A DNA stretch of 64,000 bases from the NCBI GenBank assembly GCA_943788645.1, contig CALSRC010000013.1, positions 1 to 64,000 on the forward strand, given 5' to 3'. Numbering within the stretch: the stretch's first letter is position 1; each line of letters begins with the position of its first letter. This document shows, in pieces, positions 59,624 through 64,000 of this stretch. The notes under the pieces were generated by a model that did not search any database, had not been told where the DNA came from, and saw only the letters and a program-made list of their open reading frames with translations. Position numbers and translations under genes: made by a program. The stretch comes from UA16 sp002292325. Lineage in GTDB: Bacteria; Bacteroidota; Bacteroidia; Flavobacteriales_D; Sanyastnellaceae.

Positions 59624-59915
59624 ATGGAGAATCTTCAGGAGAGAGCCCCCTGGAGCGATTGAACAATTCCATCATCATTTCCTCCGCCGTTTCCTCAGGC
59701 GGACCTCTTTGTGCGACTTCGAAACCATAAGGTTCCGCTGGACCATGATCTCTCCGCTTGAAGCGAAAGATTTAGTCGTCGGCTGTCAGTCCTTTGCTCT
59801 GCACCTGGTTCTCAGTAAACGTCTTCCTGCGCTGCCATTGGTCGTCGTCGACGGCATCATGGAGCAAGCGCGCTTGAAATCGGGGATTCAAAGGCGGATT
59901 CAGGCATCTGGATGA
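59624..59915 (+). CDS. Candidate small gene with one +1 frameshift (about 96 aa)
   Basis: A frame from ATG 59624 (MENLQERAP) stops after 12 codons, but removing one C from C5 at 59646-59650 joins it to a frame that runs to TGA 59913. The joined product is 96 aa, contains WTMISPLEAKDLVVGCQSFA and LVVVDGIMEQARL, and its end overlaps ppx by 16 nt. The same type of insertion is seen at ten other sites in the window, so a real gene is plausible. It has no recognised family. The gap between capA and ppx is otherwise empty. Confidence 0.35.
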
Positions 59916-60784
59916 TGTGCTGATACCAAGCTTAAAATTATTCCATCTGAGAGCCCCACTTTAGGCACCCAAATGGAGTCGTGCCCTGCCAACTTCAGGA
60001 CTCGGATATAGATTTCTCCCGCAGGCACAATGACATCTGCACGATTGCTTTTCAATCCGAATTTTGTTGACCGTTGGCTCAAAGGCACTGAGCGAATCCG
60101 CTCGACCCATTTCTTCAACTTGACAAGACTGAGGTCCTCAGATTTTTTGAGACGCGCCAATTTGTGAAATCGATTGATATTGCCTCCGGTTCCTGCCACC
60201 CGGACCGTGTTGGACATGAGGTTATTTTTGAAAAATCGATCCATTTTTTTCCATTCTGCTGGATCAATCGCTTGGTTCATGTGGCGAACCGTTCCAATTT
60301 GGAAGCTACTCCAAGCGATCCGCTCAGTTCCCCGCAACAAGGAGATTTCGGTTGAACCGCCCCCCACATCGACGCACAACAAATCTTGAGCATCGTCCAG
60401 ACCCACATGCTTAAAATTCTCAAAAATCAATTCTGCCTCCTCTTCTCCATCGATGCATTCGACGTGGATGCCAGAAATTTCTTCCACTGCTTCAATGACT
60501 TTCCACCGGTTTTCCGCATTGCGCAATGCACTCGTTGCACACGCGCGGTAGTGAACAACGTCTTGCACCTCCATCAATAGACGAAACGCTTCAAGCGTCT
60601 GACCCAGCGCCTCTGCATTCGATGAGGAAATTCGTCCAGAATCGAACACCTTTCCACCCAACCTCAAAGGCGCTCGGTAATAGGCGATCCGCTCCTCGCG
60701 AATAACTCCTTTCTTGCTTATTTCAATGTCTTTAACAAGCAAACGCACAGCATTGGATCCTATATCAATCGCGGCAAATCGCAT
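59900..60784 (-). CDS. ppx: Ppx/GppA exopolyphosphatase family protein
   Basis: A 294-aa ASKHA-fold enzyme that trims polyphosphate or hydrolyses pppGpp. It begins MRFAAIDIGSNAVRLLVKDI and has LLCVDVGGGSTEISLLRG and VAGTGGNINRFHKLA. It lacks the C-terminal domain of long Ppx forms, as is usual in this phylum. It follows ppk1 after 33 nt on the same strand, so synthesis and breakdown of polyphosphate are likely co-transcribed. A candidate + strand ORF overlaps its end. Confidence 0.92.
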   Translation of the reverse strand: MRFAAIDIGSNAVRLLVKDIEISKKGVIREERIAYYRAPLRLGGKVFDSGRISSSNAEALGQTLEAFRLLMEVQDVVHYRACATSALRNAENRWKVIEAVEEISGIHVECIDGEEEAELIFENFKHVGLDDAQDLLCVDVGGGSTEISLLRGTERIAWSSFQIGTVRHMNQAIDPAEWKKMDRFFKNNLMSNTVRVAGTGGNINRFHKLARLKKSEDLSLVKLKKWVERIRSVPLSQRSTKFGLKSNRADVIVPAGEIYIRVLKLAGHDSIWVPKVGLSDGIILSLVSAHHPDA

Positions 60785-60817
60785 GCACTAAATTAAGCCA
60801 GAATTTGATGACTGTGG

Positions 60818-62884
60818 TTATTCATCCGCCGCGTATCGTCTGTACGTTTCACTTTGTGAATCGCGCAAAGGTTGATTTTTTCGTCCTTTCACAAAAGTGT
60901 TTTTCATCGATGCATCGAGGGAACGTGCACGAACATTATCTTTCAATTGGTCCTCGAGGCAATGGGCCAACTGGGATTGGAGCAATGGATCGTGAATGGG
61001 CACACTAACTTCCACCCTCCGATCCAGATTCCGTGTCATCCAATCCGCGGAACTGATGTAATATCTCGCATTGCCTCCATTTTCAAAATACAAGACCCGC
61101 GCATGTTCTAAATACCGCCCCACGATGCTTCTCAATCGAATGTTTTCGCTCATTCCTGGAATCCCCGGAATCAAACAACAAATGCCGCGCACAATGACAT
61201 CAATTTTCACACCCGCATTGCTTGCAGCATAGAGCAATTCAATCATCGCGGCATCGACCAAGTTATTCAGCTTGAGGATAATCCGTCCGCCAATCCCCTC
61301 TTCGACATTTCTCATTTCTTGTCTCACCAATTGAGAGAATTTCTTCCGTGTAGCGTAGGGACTTACCACCAATTGTTTGAACTGAGGACGTTCGTAATTG
61401 TGCGAGAAGAAACTAAAGAGAAGAGCCACCTCTTGCACCATCGCTGGTTCGGCAGTTAACAATCCAAAATCACTGAAGACTTCAGCCGCTTTTTCATGAA
61501 AGTTCCCGGTGCCGAGGTACGCAATTCGCTGATTAACGTTGCCTTCGTGGCGCGTAATCAAAAACAGCTTTGAATGAACCTTGAGCCCCGAAACACCAAA
61601 ACCCACCGTAATTCCAGCCTCTTGGAGCAAGTTGGAAACCTTGATGTTCTGGCTCTCATCAAACCGGGCGGCCAATTCAATGATTGCATGGACGCGTTTG
61701 CCATTGTGGGCAGCATTAATCAGGGCGTTCACCACCTTTGAGTGCGGTGCAACACGGTATAAATTAATTTCAATCGATTGAACACAAGGGTCAATGGCGG
61801 CCTCGCGAAGAACGTCGACGACGTGGCCAAATGTATGGTAAGGGAAATGAAGTAAAATGGGCTGCTTCAATGCCTGCTGGAGCAGGCTGCTTTTTCCCGC
61901 CAACCTGGGATGATGAAGGGGCTCTTGCCTCGGAAAAACCAATTCCTCTCTCCCAAAGGCGGGGAACCTCATTAAATCTTTGCGGTTGTGATAGCGACTG
62001 CCCGAAAGGATGTTTTTTGAATCCCCAGCGTCTAGTTTTCGGCGCAGCAGGCTCAGCATATGATCCGGCATTTCCCGGTCGTAGATGATGCGAACAAAAT
62101 CTCCCCGCTTCCGTTGGTCGACCCCTTCTGCCATTTTGTCCATCAGCGAGCGGGATAAATCATCGTCCATATCAATCTCCGCATCACGGGTCACCTTGAT
62201 GGTATGCGCTACCACCGATTCAGGCTGAAAAATCCGAAAAATCCGAGACAAATTGCAGCGGATTACGTCGTCAATAAAGGCCACATTCCTCTCGCCTTGT
62301 TCAGAGGGTAAAATCACGAAACGCGGCAAATGTGGCGGAATCTGCATTAAGGCGTATTCCATCTCCAATCCCTTCGATCGCTCCACGGTCAACCCCACCA
62401 TAAAGTACAGAACGCCGTCCTTTAAATCAGGAAAGGCACGCATTTCATCCACCATGATGGGCACCAGCTGAGACCGTATCTGATTCTTGAAGTAATTCAG
62501 TACAAATGCAGTCTGCTCCTCAGAAAACTCAGATTCATTTAAGATGCTGATGCGCGCCTCACTCAATTCCGATTCCACCGATTGATAGGTCTTGTTGTAC
62601 AATTCCTGCAACTCCAATACCCGAACAGTGACATCAGCAAGGGTTGATGAAACGCTAAATCCCAATGATGTTTTGGCCGTTTCATCAACGGCAAATGCAC
62701 GCTGTAAATTGGCTACGCGTACCCGAAAAAACTCATCCATGTTATTGGAAAAGATTCCCAAGAAGCGGACCCGTTCAATCAATGGATTATCTGTTCGGAC
62801 GGCTTCCTGCAGCACGCGGTGGTTGAATGACAACCAGCTCAGTTCGCGATTTAAATACCGATTGGTGTTCACATTGGGGCTCAC
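60818..62884 (-). CDS. ppk1: Polyphosphate kinase 1
   Basis: A 688-aa enzyme that makes inorganic polyphosphate from ATP via a phosphohistidine. It has NRELSWLSFNHRVLQEA and FSNNMDEFFRVR at the N-terminus, then two catalytic phospholipase-D-like halves: AARFDESQNIKVSNLLQEAG, GLKVHSKLFLITRHEGN with the active His, and IAYLGTGNFHEKAAEVFSDF. The start codon is GTG 62884 (reads as MSPNVNTNRYLNREL), preceded by a TATCTTTG box with 4-nt spacing. It is divergent from the peroxiredoxin gene. Confidence 0.95.
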   Translation of the reverse strand: MSPNVNTNRYLNRELSWLSFNHRVLQEAVRTDNPLIERVRFLGIFSNNMDEFFRVRVANLQRAFAVDETAKTSLGFSVSSTLADVTVRVLELQELYNKTYQSVESELSEARISILNESEFSEEQTAFVLNYFKNQIRSQLVPIMVDEMRAFPDLKDGVLYFMVGLTVERSKGLEMEYALMQIPPHLPRFVILPSEQGERNVAFIDDVIRCNLSRIFRIFQPESVVAHTIKVTRDAEIDMDDDLSRSLMDKMAEGVDQRKRGDFVRIIYDREMPDHMLSLLRRKLDAGDSKNILSGSRYHNRKDLMRFPAFGREELVFPRQEPLHHPRLAGKSSLLQQALKQPILLHFPYHTFGHVVDVLREAAIDPCVQSIEINLYRVAPHSKVVNALINAAHNGKRVHAIIELAARFDESQNIKVSNLLQEAGITVGFGVSGLKVHSKLFLITRHEGNVNQRIAYLGTGNFHEKAAEVFSDFGLLTAEPAMVQEVALLFSFFSHNYERPQFKQLVVSPYATRKKFSQLVRQEMRNVEEGIGGRIILKLNNLVDAAMIELLYAASNAGVKIDVIVRGICCLIPGIPGMSENIRLRSIVGRYLEHARVLYFENGGNARYYISSADWMTRNLDRRVEVSVPIHDPLLQSQLAHCLEDQLKDNVRARSLDASMKNTFVKGRKNQPLRDSQSETYRRYAADE

Positions 62885-62888
62885 GACG

Positions 62889-62896
62889 CAAAGATA
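62889..62896 (-). promoter_or_regulatory. TAnnTTTG box 4 nt before ppk1 GTG (leaderless)
   Basis: The minus strand reads TATCTTTG and four bases separate it from the GTG start at 62884. Confidence 0.5.
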
Positions 62897-62929
62897 TTTG
62901 CTCGCAACATGATTTCTCCCGTCACCGCC

Positions 62930-62937
62930 TAACTTTG
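62930..62937 (+). promoter_or_regulatory. Candidate -7 box for the peroxiredoxin gene
   Basis: TAACTTTG, an exact TAnnTTTG match, lies 28 nt before the ATG at 62966. With the ppk1 box it makes a divergent promoter pair in the 81-bp intergenic gap. Confidence 0.5.
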
Positions 62938-62965
62938 TTGGCTCTCACCATTGAACAACTCTACC

Positions 62966-63535
62966 ATGCTCGTAGGTCAACAAGCTCCCTCATTTTCTGC
63001 TCGCGCATTTGTCAACGGCGACATCGTTTCTGACTTCTCCCTCAGCCAATTTCTGGGTAAGAAATATGTGTACTTACTCTTTTATCCGAAGGACTTTACG
63101 GGCATTTGTCAATCGGAGGTCATCGCATTCCAAAACAGGTTGTCGGACTTTGAGTCCCGCGATACCGCGCTGATAGCGTGCTCCACCGATACGGCAGACG
63201 TGCACGCCGCAGCCGCTCGCATTCCCCAAAGTCAAGGTGGATTCGAAGGGGTGACCTTTCCCCTCATCGGTGATGCCAATAAAAGCATCACCACGAATTA
63301 TGATGTCATCAGTGGCGACTACAATTATTCAGAGGACGGACTCTTATCGGGTTCTACTGAAATGACCTCCCTGCGGGCGAGTTTCCTGATTGACAAATCA
63401 GGTGTGGTTCAGCACGAATTAATCAACTTTTTCACCATCGGCCGCAACGTCGACGAAGCCATTCGCATGATCGATGCGTTGCGTCATGTTCAAGAAAACG
63501 GAGAGGTCTGCATGGCCAACTGGACCAAATCATGA
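62966..63535 (+). CDS. 2-Cys peroxiredoxin (AhpC/Prx1 family) with variant active-site motifs
   Basis: A 189-aa thiol peroxidase. It begins MLVGQQAPSFSARAFV and has the peroxidatic motif YPKDFTGICQSEVIAFQ: the Thr and the peroxidatic Cys are present, but the usual Pro after the Cys is Gln. The resolving-cysteine motif VCPANW appears as VCMANW, so the Cys is kept and Pro is Met. ATG 62966 is chosen; a TTG at 62951 would add five residues. Its stop overlaps the convergent gene by 6 nt. Confidence 0.88.
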   Translation: MLVGQQAPSFSARAFVNGDIVSDFSLSQFLGKKYVYLLFYPKDFTGICQSEVIAFQNRLSDFESRDTALIACSTDTADVHAAAARIPQSQGGFEGVTFPLIGDANKSITTNYDVISGDYNYSEDGLLSGSTEMTSLRASFLIDKSGVVQHELINFFTIGRNVDEAIRMIDALRHVQENGEVCMANWTKS

Positions 63536-63988
63536 TGGTTGTCCCCCAGAACGGGAGGCCATCTTAAACCATTCCGCTGCTGCATCGACAACTTTTCGCG
63601 CACCTTTCATCGTGAGTGTTACTTTCTGGTGGCTGCGTTGAAAATCCAAAACCAAAATGGCCTGTGTTGATCCTGAATCTTTGGTTTGAACAGATGTCAC
63701 TTCGACAAAGCGCAACGGGATTGCATAGACTTCCAGACGCACCTTCGTGTAGGCAATGAATCCATGGGTGGTGCGCTGGAAATTAATTGAAGTCCGCTGA
63801 TTCAAGGGAATTCGAAGACGCTCCAATTCTTCCAAACCCGTGAGCGCTTCCAAGTCCAACTTGGGCGAACCTATCGCGCGGCCCCGAATTGATTCAGTGA
63901 TTGATTTCATCCAAGGAAACCGTTCCCCGGCAATCGCATGCACCTCATTCCAGCGTTGAGCATCGTTGTAGGTTACGTTCCAAATCAT
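63530..63988 (-). CDS. Hypothetical protein, possibly 5'-truncated by the window edge
   Basis: At least 152 residues: MIWNVTYNDAQRWNEVHAIA, an Arg/Leu-rich part with LEALTGLEELERLRIPLNQR, and a beta-rich end with VTLTMKGARKVVDAAAEWFK. The frame stays open upstream of this ATG to the window edge (codons K-H-S-R), so a longer N-terminus is possible. No signal peptide or known motif is visible. It overlaps the peroxiredoxin stop by 6 nt on the opposite strand. Confidence 0.5.
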   Translation of the reverse strand: MIWNVTYNDAQRWNEVHAIAGERFPWMKSITESIRGRAIGSPKLDLEALTGLEELERLRIPLNQRTSINFQRTTHGFIAYTKVRLEVYAIPLRFVEVTSVQTKDSGSTQAILVLDFQRSHQKVTLTMKGARKVVDAAAEWFKMASRSGGQPS

Positions 63989-64000
63989 ACGGGAATGCTT

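Noticed and set aside
1..64000. Mobile elements, CRISPR, rRNA and tRNA
   Set aside because: No transposase, integrase, repeat-spacer pattern, tRNA-like T-loop or rRNA-like sequence was seen on either strand by eye; I did not run a covariance search.

Overview
The window reads as a chromosomal segment of a Bacteroidota bacterium, most likely a marine, pigmented Flavobacteriales relative; the lineage is inferred from gene content. Supporting signs are a saproxanthin/myxol-type carotenoid operon (idi, crtD, cruF, crtZ, crtYcd), secreted proteins with type IX secretion-style C-termini, the Bacteroidota-type IspH, DUF3822 next to rsmD, a tandem rhomboid pair, and -7 promoter boxes of the Bacteroidota form TAnnTTTG. 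I see no phage, IS element, integrase, CRISPR array, rRNA or tRNA. Genes are packed tightly, with many ATGA or TAATG overlaps and several overlaps between opposite strands.

Layout: 0-4.4 kb carotenoid operon (+). 4.3-12.5 kb a minus-strand block: EEP-family membrane protein, two rhomboids, mutL, ispH, saccharopine dehydrogenase and a lipoprotein. 12.6-16.1 kb three outer-membrane-type lipoproteins (CsgG-like/TPR, LPP20, LPP20-like). 16.1-28.1 kb pabA/trpG, ridA, a small membrane protein, lptD facing an amidase, then mlaD, two Fe-S proteins, fabG, a VWA-type membrane protein and a prohibitin. 28.2-35.8 kb a minus-strand run: rpmB, cinA, a secreted beta-propeller protein, and the psd-cdsA-DUF2007-ftsH-rsfS operon. 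35.9-44.1 kb birA, pyrE, Nudix, a secreted thioredoxin-fold protein, coaD, rsmD, DUF3822, a pilin-like membrane protein and a RecD/Pif1-like helicase. 44.2-50.8 kb ndk, rocD, a cystathionine-beta-synthase-like enzyme, a LolC-type permease, namZ and a lipoprotein. 50.8-58.2 kb pdeM, aconitase, a MacB-type permease, a TlpA-like lipoprotein and a secreted protein. 58.5-64 kb capA, ppx, ppk1, a peroxiredoxin and an unidentified gene.

Three observations stand out. (1) Eight genes have a TAnnTT(T/C)G box ending exactly 4 nt before the start codon, which predicts leaderless mRNAs. (2) lptD and the amidase diverge with start codons sharing one CATG, and each carries a -7 box inside the other's coding sequence; pyrE and the Nudix gene are almost as tight. 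(3) Six genes or candidate genes (idi, crtD, crtYcd, mutL, the 57.2 kb secreted protein and a small ORF at 59.6 kb) are interrupted only by single-base insertions, mostly in homopolymers, and removing one base at each site restores a full-length reading frame. That looks like insertion-type sequencing error and not gene decay.
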